A DNA stretch of 5,420 nucleotides from DATNNN01 sp035601815. Its GTDB lineage: Bacteria; Pseudomonadota; Alphaproteobacteria; Rhizobiales; Xanthobacteraceae. A program made the position numbers and the translations under genes. Below the pieces are notes generated by a model, which worked only from the letters and a program-made list of their open reading frames with translations, was not told the DNA's origin and made no database searches. This document shows positions 1 through 4,480 of this stretch, in pieces (within the stretch, counting starts at the first letter, position 1; each line of letters opens with the position of its first letter). The stretch lies in assembly GCA_035601815.1 (NCBI GenBank), contig DATNNN010000125.1, positions 1-5,420 on the forward strand, read 5' to 3'.

Positions 1-141
1 CTCTATCTCGTCGTCGTGCTCGAGCCGCCGGCGCCCGACCCGTGGGCCACCGTCTTTCGCACCTCGGGCTGGTACCTCGGCTTCTTGCAGGCGCTGGTGG
101 TGGCGGCGATCGGCAAGTTCTTCATCGAGAACGTGCACTAG
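1..141 (+). CDS. C-terminal end of an unidentified membrane protein (5' end outside window)
   Basis: Frame 1 is open from the left edge to TAG at 139-141, giving 46 residues that begin LYLVVVLEPP and end FFIENVH. The visible part has a short hydrophobic start, a proline-rich loop (EPPAPDPW), then a hydrophobic stretch from GWYLGFLQ through LVVAAIGKFF that looks like a last membrane helix followed by a short polar tail. I do not recognise the family from this fragment. It ends 16 bp before the end of the convergent LysE-type gene, with a hairpin at the junction. That this is a real gene end is supported by codon-position GC bias and by the close packing with the next gene; function cannot be assigned. 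Confidence 0.5.
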   Translation, partial: LYLVVVLEPPAPDPWATVFRTSGWYLGFLQALVVAAIGKFFIENVH

Positions 142-145
142 GACA

Positions 146-171
146 TCGCCGCATCCGTCAACGATCGGCGA
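146..171. terminator. Hairpin at a convergent junction, candidate shared terminator
   Basis: Bases 146-151 and 153-155 pair with 163-165 and 166-171 to give a 9-bp stem (T-A, CGCCG/CGGCG, ATC/GAT) with one bulged C at 152 and a 7-nt loop. It spans the gap between the membrane-protein stop (141) and the LysE-type stop (158-160). There is no T-run on either side, so it would be an atypical intrinsic terminator or an RNA-end stabilising hairpin. The pairing is read directly; the role is inferred from position. Confidence 0.4.
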
Positions 172-769
172 ACGCGAGCTTGGCGCCGAGCGCGACGAAC
201 GCCGCGGCGAAGGTGCGGCGCATCCACGTCAATACCCGCGGCCGCGAGATCACGTGGTCGCGAATTGAGGCGGCGAACAGCCCGTAGCCGACGAAGATCA
301 CGAAGGTCATCAGCATAAAAACGGCGCTCAGCGCCAGCATGCGCGAAAGCGGATGCAGCTCATCGGCGCTGACGAACTGCGGCAGGAATGCCAGAAAGAA
401 AATCGACAGCTTCGGATTGAGGATGTTGATCAGGATGGCCGTCACGGTCACCTGAACCGCCGAACGGGTGCCGGCCTCCTTCTCCACCCGCAGCGCGCCG
501 CGCTCGCGCAGCGTGCTCCAAGCCATATACAGAAGATAGGCGACGCCGAGATACTTGAAGGTCTGAAAGGCGAGCGCGCTGGTGTGCAGGAGCGCCGCCA
601 GTCCCACGATCGCGGCGGCCATGTGCGGGACAATGCCGATGGTGCAGCCGAACGCGGCAACGACGCTCGCGCGGGAACCACGCGAGAGGCCTGTCGCGAG
701 CGTGTAGAGAACGCCGGTGCCGGGCGAGACGATGACGATGAACGAAGTGAGCAGGAATTCAACGCTCAC
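158..769 (-). CDS. LysE/RhtB-type amino acid exporter family protein
   Basis: This 203-residue polytopic inner-membrane protein belongs to the LysE superfamily (PF01810), whose members export amino acids or similar small metabolites; the substrate cannot be read from the sequence. Family marks are an N-terminal hydrophobic helix leading to SPGTGVLY (15-22), the loop GLSRGSRASVVAAFGCTIG (28-45, start of helix 2), FKYLGVAYLLYMAW (71-84), the NPKLSIFFLAFLPQF signature (118-132) and a hydrophobic C-terminal half (145-166, 186-200). About six membrane segments and the length match the family. The GTG start at 769 is chosen because GAGAGGAG lies 8 nt upstream and the protein then begins MSVEFLLTSF, as relatives do; the frame stays open further upstream but that extension is not membrane-like. 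The family's usual PGP is PGT here. It diverges from the MAPEG gene. Confidence 0.88.
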   Translation of the reverse strand: MSVEFLLTSFIVIVSPGTGVLYTLATGLSRGSRASVVAAFGCTIGIVPHMAAAIVGLAALLHTSALAFQTFKYLGVAYLLYMAWSTLRERGALRVEKEAGTRSAVQVTVTAILINILNPKLSIFFLAFLPQFVSADELHPLSRMLALSAVFMLMTFVIFVGYGLFAASIRDHVISRPRVLTWMRRTFAAAFVALGAKLAFADR

Positions 770-777
770 GACCAACG

Positions 778-785
778 CTCCTCTC
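778..785 (-). promoter_or_regulatory. Ribosome binding site that decides the GTG start of the LysE-type gene
   Basis: On the minus strand this reads GAGAGGAG, a strong Shine-Dalgarno match with an 8-nt spacer to GTG at 769. It favours this start over the upstream in-frame ATG codons of the open frame. Confidence 0.7.
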
Positions 786-799
786 GCGGGCAGCCTTGC

Positions 800-815
800 G
801 GGACAAGAATGTCCC
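800..815. promoter_or_regulatory. Perfect inverted repeat GGGACA-N4-TGTCCC, candidate operator
   Basis: Bases 800-805 and 810-815 are perfect reverse complements around AGAA. The repeat sits in the divergent spacer, 31 bp upstream of the LysE-type start, where a dimeric repressor could act. A wider flanking pair, CCTTGC (794-799) and GCAAGG (831-836), encloses it. No regulator gene lies in the window. Confidence 0.35.
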
Positions 816-834
816 CGGTTGGCGAGGCAAGCAA
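806..834 (-). promoter_or_regulatory. Weak sigma70-like promoter candidate for the LysE-type gene
   Basis: On the minus strand TTGCTT (834-829) and CATTCT (811-806) are separated by exactly 17 nt. The -35 is a fair match; the -10 matches only 3 of 6 consensus positions. Its placement 37 nt before the start codon is plausible, and it overlaps the inverted repeat at 800-815. This is inference from spacing only. Confidence 0.22.
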
Positions 835-873
835 GGTGAATTAAGGTGACGCTGCTTTTCGGCGGGCGTGAAC

Positions 874-887
874 TTCCTTGAAAGGAA
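874..887 (+). promoter_or_regulatory. MAPEG ribosome binding site inside a short inverted repeat
   Basis: AAAGGA at 881-886 is the Shine-Dalgarno sequence, 7 nt before ATG at 894. It lies inside TTCCTT-GA-AAGGAA, a perfect inverted repeat; as RNA it could fold into a 5-bp UUCCU/AGGAA stem with a UGAA loop that hides the ribosome binding site. The stem is short and AU-containing, so its effect may be small. Confidence 0.45.
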
Positions 888-893
888 ACCTCG

Positions 894-1286
894 ATGTCGA
901 CCGACCTCAAGTACTTGGCGTTTACGGCAATGCTCACGGCGGCGCTGTGGCTTCCGTACATAACCTGCCAGGTGATGACCAACGGCTTTCTCGAGCCGCC
1001 CAACTATCGCGACCCGGCACAGCGGCCGGTGCCGCTGTGGGGCAAACGCGCGGACCGGGCCTATCTGAACGCGGTCGAGGCGTTCGCGCCCTTCGCGGCG
1101 CTCGTGATCGTGGCGCATCTGGCCGGCAAGGCCAACGCCATGACCGCGTTTTGGGCGGTCTCCTTCTTCTGGCTGCGCCTCGCCCACGCCATCGTGTTTC
1201 TGCTCGCAATTCCCTACATCCGGACCGTGCTTTTCACGCTTGGCTTCGTGGCGGTTGCGGGGATCTTCTGGGAAATAATCAAGTAG
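894..1286 (+). CDS. MAPEG family membrane protein
   Basis: This 130-residue integral membrane protein matches the MAPEG family (PF01124), which includes microsomal glutathione transferases and many bacterial members of unknown substrate. Four hydrophobic segments are visible, roughly 7-30, 61-78, 84-107 and 110-127. Family marks are the RADRAYLNAVEAFAPFAALV stretch (52-71), with the conserved N59 and E62 after the first loop, and RLAHAIVFLLAIPYIRT (95-111). Length is usual for the compact bacterial MAPEG group. ATG at 894 is preceded by AAAGGA at 7 nt. The double-CDGSH gene follows on the same strand 15 to 54 bp on, depending on its start, so the two are probably cotranscribed. Whether it acts on glutathione or electrophiles is not shown by the sequence; many bacterial MAPEG proteins are uncharacterised. 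Confidence 0.85.
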   Translation: MSTDLKYLAFTAMLTAALWLPYITCQVMTNGFLEPPNYRDPAQRPVPLWGKRADRAYLNAVEAFAPFAALVIVAHLAGKANAMTAFWAVSFFWLRLAHAIVFLLAIPYIRTVLFTLGFVAVAGIFWEIIK

Positions 1287-1340
1287 CTGTTCCCACGATG
1301 AATGCGACGACTCCTCGCTAGCGAAGAAGCAACGCAAGTC

Positions 1341-2033
1341 ATGGCCAGCGCCGCAAGCAATGCCCGCGTAGTGGTTTCGAAAAACGGCCCGTACATGGTC
1401 GCGGGTAATGTCCCGCTTTCGAAACAGACCATCGGCACGGATCCTGAAGGCGGTTCCGAAAAGTGGATCGAGGGCGCGAGCGTCACGGCGGGAGAAAAAT
1501 ATGCGCTCTGCCGGTGCGGTCATTCGAATAAGAAGCCGTTCTGCGACGGCACGCACACCAAGATCGGCTTCGACGGCACCGAGACGGCGAGCCGGCAACC
1601 CTATGTGGAGCAGGCCCGCGTTTTCGACGGCCCGACACTGCTGCTTACCGATGTGGAGAGCCTGTGCGCGTTCGGGCGCTTCTGCGACCCGAACGGCAAG
1701 GTGTGGCACCAGGTCCGACGCACCGACGATCCCGAGGTGCGGGCGACCTTTCTCCGGCAGGTGGAAAGTTGCCCGGCCGGCCGCCTGGTGGCTTGGGACA
1801 AGGCGACGCGGAAGCCGGTCGAGAAGGAATTGCCGGTTTCGATCGGCTTCGTTGAAGACCCGGAGCAGCAGTGCAGCGGGCCGCTCTGGCTGCGTGGCGG
1901 GATCAGTGTGGCCTCGGCGGACGGCTTCGCATACGAGGTGCGCAACCGCGTCACGCTATGCCGTTGCGGTCAGTCGCGGAACAAGCCGTTCTGCGACGGC
2001 ACGCACGCGGCGATAAAGTTCCGCGACGAGTAG
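1341..2033 (+). CDS. Double-CDGSH iron-sulfur protein with a central divergent ferredoxin-like domain
   Basis: From ATG 1341 the protein has 230 residues and no membrane segment, so it is probably cytosolic. It has two CDGSH sites of the mitoNEET type (PF09360), each binding a 2Fe-2S cluster through three Cys and one His: C57-R-C59 with C68-D-G-T-H72, and C207-R-C209 with C218-D-G-T-H222. Between them, C109, C115, C144 (in ESCPAGRLVAWD) and C178 (in QQCSGPLW) resemble the Fer4_19 divergent ferredoxin region (PF06902), so a third cluster is possible. The N-terminal half carries a NGPYMVAGNVPL strand pair usual in this family. The frame also opens at ATG 1302, adding 13 residues, but that start has no Shine-Dalgarno; 1341 has only a weak GAAGAAG upstream, and is preferred because the domain then begins near the N terminus. 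Likely electron transfer or Fe-S/redox sensing; partner unknown. Confidence 0.88.
   Translation: MASAASNARVVVSKNGPYMVAGNVPLSKQTIGTDPEGGSEKWIEGASVTAGEKYALCRCGHSNKKPFCDGTHTKIGFDGTETASRQPYVEQARVFDGPTLLLTDVESLCAFGRFCDPNGKVWHQVRRTDDPEVRATFLRQVESCPAGRLVAWDKATRKPVEKELPVSIGFVEDPEQQCSGPLWLRGGISVASADGFAYEVRNRVTLCRCGQSRNKPFCDGTHAAIKFRDE
1533..1556 (+). repeat. Internal direct repeat, copy 1 (first CDGSH motif)
   Basis: These 24 bases, encoding KPFCDGTH, are identical to 1983-2006. The copies are 450 bp (150 codons) apart and mark the two cluster-binding sites of one protein. Identity at the third codon positions too suggests strong codon preference or gene conversion between the repeats. Confidence 0.75.
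1983..2006 (+). repeat. Internal direct repeat, copy 2 (second CDGSH motif)
   Basis: This is the second copy of the 24-base identity described at 1533-1556. The bases immediately flanking both copies differ, so the perfect match covers exactly the KPFCDGTH codons. Confidence 0.75.
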
Positions 2034-2036
2034 ACG

Positions 2037-3482
2037 TCAGCTCTTGGCAGCGCGTTTCACTGCGGCCGGCGGTACTTCAAACGCGATCGCCAACGCGCCG
2101 GCAACCGAGAGGACCGCGGCGGCGATGAGGCCGAGCCGGTAGCCGGACGCAAATGCCCCGAGACCCGCGGCCATGGCCACGCCAGCGAGCTGCGCGACAC
2201 GGCTGATGGCGTTGTTGATGCCGGAGGCGAGGCCTTCGTCGGTGTCTTCCACGCTCGACATCACCGAGGCGGTTAGCGGCGCCACCAGTACGGCGAACGA
2301 GACGCCCAAGAGCGTCATCGGGCCGATCACGCCGGCGATCAGCGATGCGTCGTGCGCGAGCGCCATCCAGACATAGGAAAGCGCCGCGCCGAGCGGTCCG
2401 ACAATGAGCATGGTGCGCGCCCCGATCTTGTCCGCCAGGCCGCCAAAGAGCTGGGACAAGAGACCGACGCTGAGCGCGAAAGGCAGAAAGGCCAGGCCGG
2501 CGTCGGTCGACAGCAGCTCGCGACGGTCAACGAGATCGAACGGCAGCAGGAAAAACATGACGGAAAGCCCGGCATAGACCATGAGCGTCGCTACATTCAG
2601 GCCGACAAAGACCCGGTTCTTCGCCAGCCGCGGCGGCGTCATCGGATGCGCGCTTGCGCGCTCCCAGAATGCGTAGACGCCGATTCCGGCGGCGCCGAGC
2701 GCGCCGACGCCGACAATCGCGGCGTCCGACATGGCCGCGGCCGCGGACACCGCTTCGCTCCGCCCGATCTGGCTCAGCGCCCAGGCGAGCGCTCCGAGCG
2801 CCGCGGCGATGATGGCGGCGCCGATCAGGTCGAACCGGCGCGGCTCGTGCCGGTCCGCGGGCGCCGAGATCCACAGGAGCCCGACCGCGACGACGGCGAG
2901 GGGTGGGTTGATCCAAAACACCGCTTGCCAGCCGAAGGTCTCGGTCAGCCAGCCGCCGAGGACCGGGCCCCCGGCCGTGGTCAAGGCCGATGCTGCCGCC
3001 CACACACCGATCGCGCGGTTGCGCTCGCCTTTGGGGTAGGTAGCGCCGATCAAGGCGAGGCTCGCCGGCGTCAGCAGCGCCGCGCCGATTCCCTGCACGA
3101 CACGGGCAACGATCAGCCACGCCGCCGACGGCGCCAACGCGCAGGCGACCGACCCTGCCGCGAAAATTAGGCAGCCGATAGCCAGCACGCGAGCCTTGCC
3201 ATGCGCGTCGGCGAGCGCGCCGCCGATCAAGGTCAGCGACGCCAGCGCCAGAACGTAGCCGTTGAGGACCCACTGCACCGCGGCGAGATCGGCGTTGAGC
3301 GCGGTGCGGAGCTTTGGCAGCGCGACCGTGAGCGCGGAGCCGTCGATGAACGCCATGGAGGAGGCGAGCACGCAGGCGGCGAGCACCATATGGCTTCGCC
3401 GGGGCGAGAATTCCGGCGCGGACGCGCGCGCCGCGGCGTCGATGACCCCGCGGCTGCACGGCTCGACGAAGGGCTGCGCCAT
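2037..3482 (-). CDS. MFS multidrug exporter, DHA2 (EmrB/QacA-like) family
   Basis: This 481-residue inner-membrane protein has the hydrophobicity of a 14-helix DHA2 drug:proton antiporter. Seen in order: a 30-residue polar N terminus; FIDGSALTVALPKL (45-58), matching the helix-1 motif with its acidic residue (D47); motif A GGALADAHGKARV (87-99); RVVQGIGAALLTPASLALI (127-145), motif B; antiporter motif C around ALTTAGGPVLGGWL (166-179); a second motif-A copy GGLADKIGARTML (347-359) at the domain boundary of the second half; and a hydrophobic end to about 469. Length is typical. ATG at 3482 is chosen because it lies 2 bp after the DUF427 stop and gives a normal N terminus; the open frame continues upstream through the DUF427 gene but that part is arginine-rich shadow. 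It has no clear Shine-Dalgarno of its own, so translation is probably coupled. The substrate is unknown. Confidence 0.9.
   Translation of the reverse strand: MAQPFVEPCSRGVIDAAARASAPEFSPRRSHMVLAACVLASSMAFIDGSALTVALPKLRTALNADLAAVQWVLNGYVLALASLTLIGGALADAHGKARVLAIGCLIFAAGSVACALAPSAAWLIVARVVQGIGAALLTPASLALIGATYPKGERNRAIGVWAAASALTTAGGPVLGGWLTETFGWQAVFWINPPLAVVAVGLLWISAPADRHEPRRFDLIGAAIIAAALGALAWALSQIGRSEAVSAAAAMSDAAIVGVGALGAAGIGVYAFWERASAHPMTPPRLAKNRVFVGLNVATLMVYAGLSVMFFLLPFDLVDRRELLSTDAGLAFLPFALSVGLLSQLFGGLADKIGARTMLIVGPLGAALSYVWMALAHDASLIAGVIGPMTLLGVSFAVLVAPLTASVMSSVEDTDEGLASGINNAISRVAQLAGVAMAAGLGAFASGYRLGLIAAAVLSVAGALAIAFEVPPAAVKRAAKS
2051..2085 (+). terminator. Stacked hairpin past the CDGSH stop, candidate terminator
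   Basis: CGCGTTT (2051-2057) pairs with AAACGCG (2079-2085), and the enclosed bases form an inner ACTGC/GCGGT stem (2059-2063 with 2069-2073) with a 5-nt loop. The inner stem needs a U-G pair that exists only in plus-strand RNA, so it favours the CDGSH transcript, whose stop is 17 nt upstream. There is no T-run. It lies within the 3' coding end of the MFS gene, because the two genes leave only 3 bp between their stops. Confidence 0.28.
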
Positions 3483-3484
3483 GA

Positions 3485-3868
3485 TCAGGCCGCGGGCTTT
3501 TCCGCGATCGCGTCGACGCGCTTTGGATAGAAGGCGAGATGGTCTTTGATCTGGGCGACGGCGGCAAAGGGCGCTTCGTAGGTCCACACGGCATTCAATG
3601 AGTGTTCCTCGCCGATGGGAATGCTGTAGTAGGCGCAATCGCCCTTATAGGGGCAGTAGGTGGCGTGGTCCGTCCGCTGCAGCAGCGACATGTCCACATC
3701 CTTGCGCGGGATGTACTGGACCGGAGCATACCCCGCCTCGCGTAGGGTCAGCGCCTCACGGGTGTCGGCGACGACACGGCCCGCAACGGACACGACCACC
3801 CGCGCCGGGTTCGGCTCGATCGTGATGGGATGGTCGGAACCCGGGAGCTTGATCGGCTTGGCTGTCAT
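3485..3868 (-). CDS. DUF427 family protein
   Basis: From ATG 3868 this is a 127-residue soluble protein of the DUF427 family (PF04248); the family's biochemical role is not established. The family core is plain: EALTLREAGYAPVQYIPRKD (38-57), then DMSLLQRTDHATYCPYKGD (59-77), then CAYYSIP and NAVWTYEAP (92-100), with AQIKDHLAFYPKRVDAI (105-121) at the end. The conserved CPYKG (72-76) and nearby C78 are present. The start at 3868 is preferred because AAGGGA lies 9 nt upstream; an in-frame ATG at 3886 would add MKGREA but has only a weak upstream signal. The stop is 2 bp before the MFS start, so the two genes form an operon with DUF427 first. Confidence 0.88.
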   Translation of the reverse strand: MTAKPIKLPGSDHPITIEPNPARVVVSVAGRVVADTREALTLREAGYAPVQYIPRKDVDMSLLQRTDHATYCPYKGDCAYYSIPIGEEHSLNAVWTYEAPFAAVAQIKDHLAFYPKRVDAIAEKPAA

Positions 3869-3877
3869 GGCCTCGCG

Positions 3878-3883
3878 TCCCTT
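3878..3883 (-). promoter_or_regulatory. Ribosome binding site favouring the 3868 start of the DUF427 gene
   Basis: The minus strand reads AAGGGA with a 9-nt spacer to ATG at 3868. It lies downstream of the alternative ATG at 3886-3884, so it can serve only the shorter form. Confidence 0.6.
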
Positions 3884-3959
3884 CATCCGCCGATCGTGTC
3901 CCGACCCCGCGTAGGTACAGGCGCGCAGCCAGGCGGTCGAGCGGTAAACATATACTCAT

Positions 3960-3976
3960 CTGCGAGTCTTTCGCAG
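3960..3976. promoter_or_regulatory. Inverted repeat CTGCGA-N5-TCGCAG next to the AT-rich patch
   Basis: Bases 3960-3965 and 3971-3976 are perfect reverse complements with GTCTT between them. It lies just beside the TATACT/TATATG patch, about 92 bp upstream of the DUF427 start, a reasonable place for a regulator site. The role is inferred only from symmetry and position. Confidence 0.3.
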
Positions 3977-4037
3977 CTCAACCCTTCTCGGAAACTGAAT
4001 TCCCGTCACCGGCCTTTGCTGCCGCGATATCCGGTTT

Positions 4038-4047
4038 CGCACGTGCG
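4038..4047. repeat. 10-bp perfect palindrome CGCACGTGCG
   Basis: The ten bases read the same on both strands, centred on CACGTG. It lies 114 bp upstream of the GYD start. In GC-rich DNA a palindrome of this length may occur by chance. Confidence 0.3.
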
Positions 4048-4074
4048 CGTCGTCGCGTAGTCTTTAGCCGGTTG

Positions 4075-4120
4075 CCCGTTGAGACGGGAGCGCCGAAATC
4101 TCCGTTCGGGAGAAGGACGC
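4075..4120 (+). promoter_or_regulatory. Two tandem hairpins in the presumed 5' leader of the GYD gene
   Basis: The first hairpin is CCCGT (4075-4079), loop TGAG, ACGGG (4084-4088). The second is a longer stem: GCGCC (4090-4094) with GG-A-CGC (4115-4120, A4117 bulged), an internal loop GAAA/A, then TCTCC (4099-4103) with GGAGA (4109-4113) around loop GTTCG. CTCC at 4100-4103 could instead pair with GGAG at 4087-4090 or with the GYD Shine-Dalgarno at 4151-4154, so alternative folds exist. I do not recognise a known riboswitch. It depends on transcription starting upstream of 4075, which is not shown. Confidence 0.35.
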
Positions 4121-4150
4121 GCAGATTGCCGCCCTCGGGTATTGCCCAGT

Positions 4151-4156
4151 GGAGGA
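4151..4156 (+). promoter_or_regulatory. Ribosome binding site that decides the GYD start
   Basis: GGAGGA lies 4 nt before ATG 4161. An in-frame GTG at 4149 overlaps this signal and would add four residues, but has no upstream signal of its own. Confidence 0.7.
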
Positions 4157-4160
4157 TCAC

Positions 4161-4454
4161 ATGCCGACGTTCATCTTGTCAGGAAGTTGGACCGATCAGG
4201 GAATTCGTTCGGTCAAGGACGTTCCCAAGCGCACCCAAGCCGCCAAGGACCTCGCCAAGAAACTGGGAATCGAGATCAAGCAGGTCTATGTCACCTCGGG
4301 TGATCACGATCTGCTCGTCATCGTCGATGCTCCGAGCGGGGACGAGGTCGCCAAGTTCGCGCTCGCAATCGGCTCGTTGGGAAACATACGAACCAGTATG
4401 TCCCGGGCTTGGTCTGAATCCGAATTTGCCAAGCTCTTATCCGGGCTGCCGTAG
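4161..4454 (+). CDS. GYD domain protein
   Basis: This 97-residue soluble protein matches the GYD family (PF08734), small alpha/beta proteins of unknown function with a ferredoxin-like fold expected. It begins MPTFILSGSWTDQGIRSVKD, the usual opening with the SWTDQG turn (9-14), continues with VPKRTQAAKDLAKKLGIEIK (21-40, first helix), then strand QVYVTSGDHDLLVIVDAP (41-58), then EVAKFALAIGSLGNIRTSM (62-80) and a C-terminal AWSESEFAKLL helix. The motif that names the family, normally G-x-YD, reads SGDHD here (46-50), so the Tyr is His. Full family length. The leader upstream may be structured. It is divergent from DUF427 and convergent with the DUF599 gene, so it is probably transcribed alone. 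Confidence 0.87.
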   Translation: MPTFILSGSWTDQGIRSVKDVPKRTQAAKDLAKKLGIEIKQVYVTSGDHDLLVIVDAPSGDEVAKFALAIGSLGNIRTSMSRAWSESEFAKLLSGLP

Positions 4455-4459
4455 CAGCC
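4444..4459. terminator. GC-rich hairpin over the GYD stop codon, candidate shared terminator
   Basis: GGCTGC (4444-4449) and GCAGCC (4454-4459) form a perfect 6-bp stem with loop CGTA; the stop codon at 4452-4454 lies within it. Downstream on the plus strand is a pyrimidine-rich but not T-rich stretch. The gap to the convergent DUF599 stop is 26 bp, and a weaker CCGGA/TCCGG pair (4471-4475, 4485-4489) follows. Assigned from position; no classical U-tract. Confidence 0.4.
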
Positions 4460-4480
4460 AGATCTACTCTCCGGATCGCT

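Larger units (their letters stand above)
770..893. other. Divergent spacer between the LysE-type and MAPEG genes
   Basis: These 124 bp lie between two start codons and hold the LysE-type ribosome binding site, the inverted repeats at 800-815 and 874-887 and a weak minus-strand promoter candidate. I could not find a convincing plus-strand promoter for the MAPEG gene; the likely zone is 838-870. Confidence 0.6.
3869..4160. other. Divergent intergenic region between DUF427/MFS and GYD genes
   Basis: These 292 bp separate two divergent genes and should hold both promoters. Base composition shifts at 3945-3960, an AT-rich patch with TATACT (3951-3956, plus strand) and TATATG on the minus strand; neither has a good -35 at standard spacing. 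On the minus strand, TTGAGC lies 21 nt before TATATG, which is too far for a normal promoter. The region also holds inverted repeats at 3960-3976, 4038-4047, 4075-4088 and 4090-4120. A 60-codon minus-strand open frame (3978-4160) has no family resemblance or ribosome binding site and is not called. Confidence 0.6.

Noticed and set aside
770..1003. N-terminal extension of the LysE-type open frame (78 residues)
   Set aside because: It overlaps the MAPEG gene on the other strand, is not membrane-like, and a strong ribosome binding site supports the GTG start at 769.
759..1709. Minus-strand open frame of 316 codons
   Set aside because: It lies opposite the MAPEG and CDGSH genes, is rich in Arg, His and Gly with no domain resemblance, and is a usual shadow of GC-rich coding sequence.
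2352..3170. Plus-strand open frame of 272 codons, and minus-strand 2527-3594
   Set aside because: Both are low-complexity Arg/Gly/Asp-rich shadows of the MFS gene, which has full DHA2 motifs in its own frame.
3483..3638. Upstream extension of the MFS frame from ATG 3638
   Set aside because: The 52 added residues are read out of frame through the well-supported DUF427 gene and are Arg-rich; the coupled ATG at 3482 gives a normal transporter N terminus.
4083..4122. Resemblance of GCGCCGAA and AAGGAC to glycine riboswitch core sequences
   Set aside because: Only short pieces match, the order and the rest of the conserved core are missing, and the downstream gene is not a glycine-related gene.
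4125..4146. ATTGCC direct repeat 16 bp apart upstream of the GYD ribosome binding site
   Set aside because: Six-base repeats are expected by chance at this scale; no further copies seen.
3978..4160. Minus-strand 60-codon open frame in the divergent spacer
   Set aside because: No Shine-Dalgarno at its start, no family resemblance, and it covers the GYD leader hairpins.
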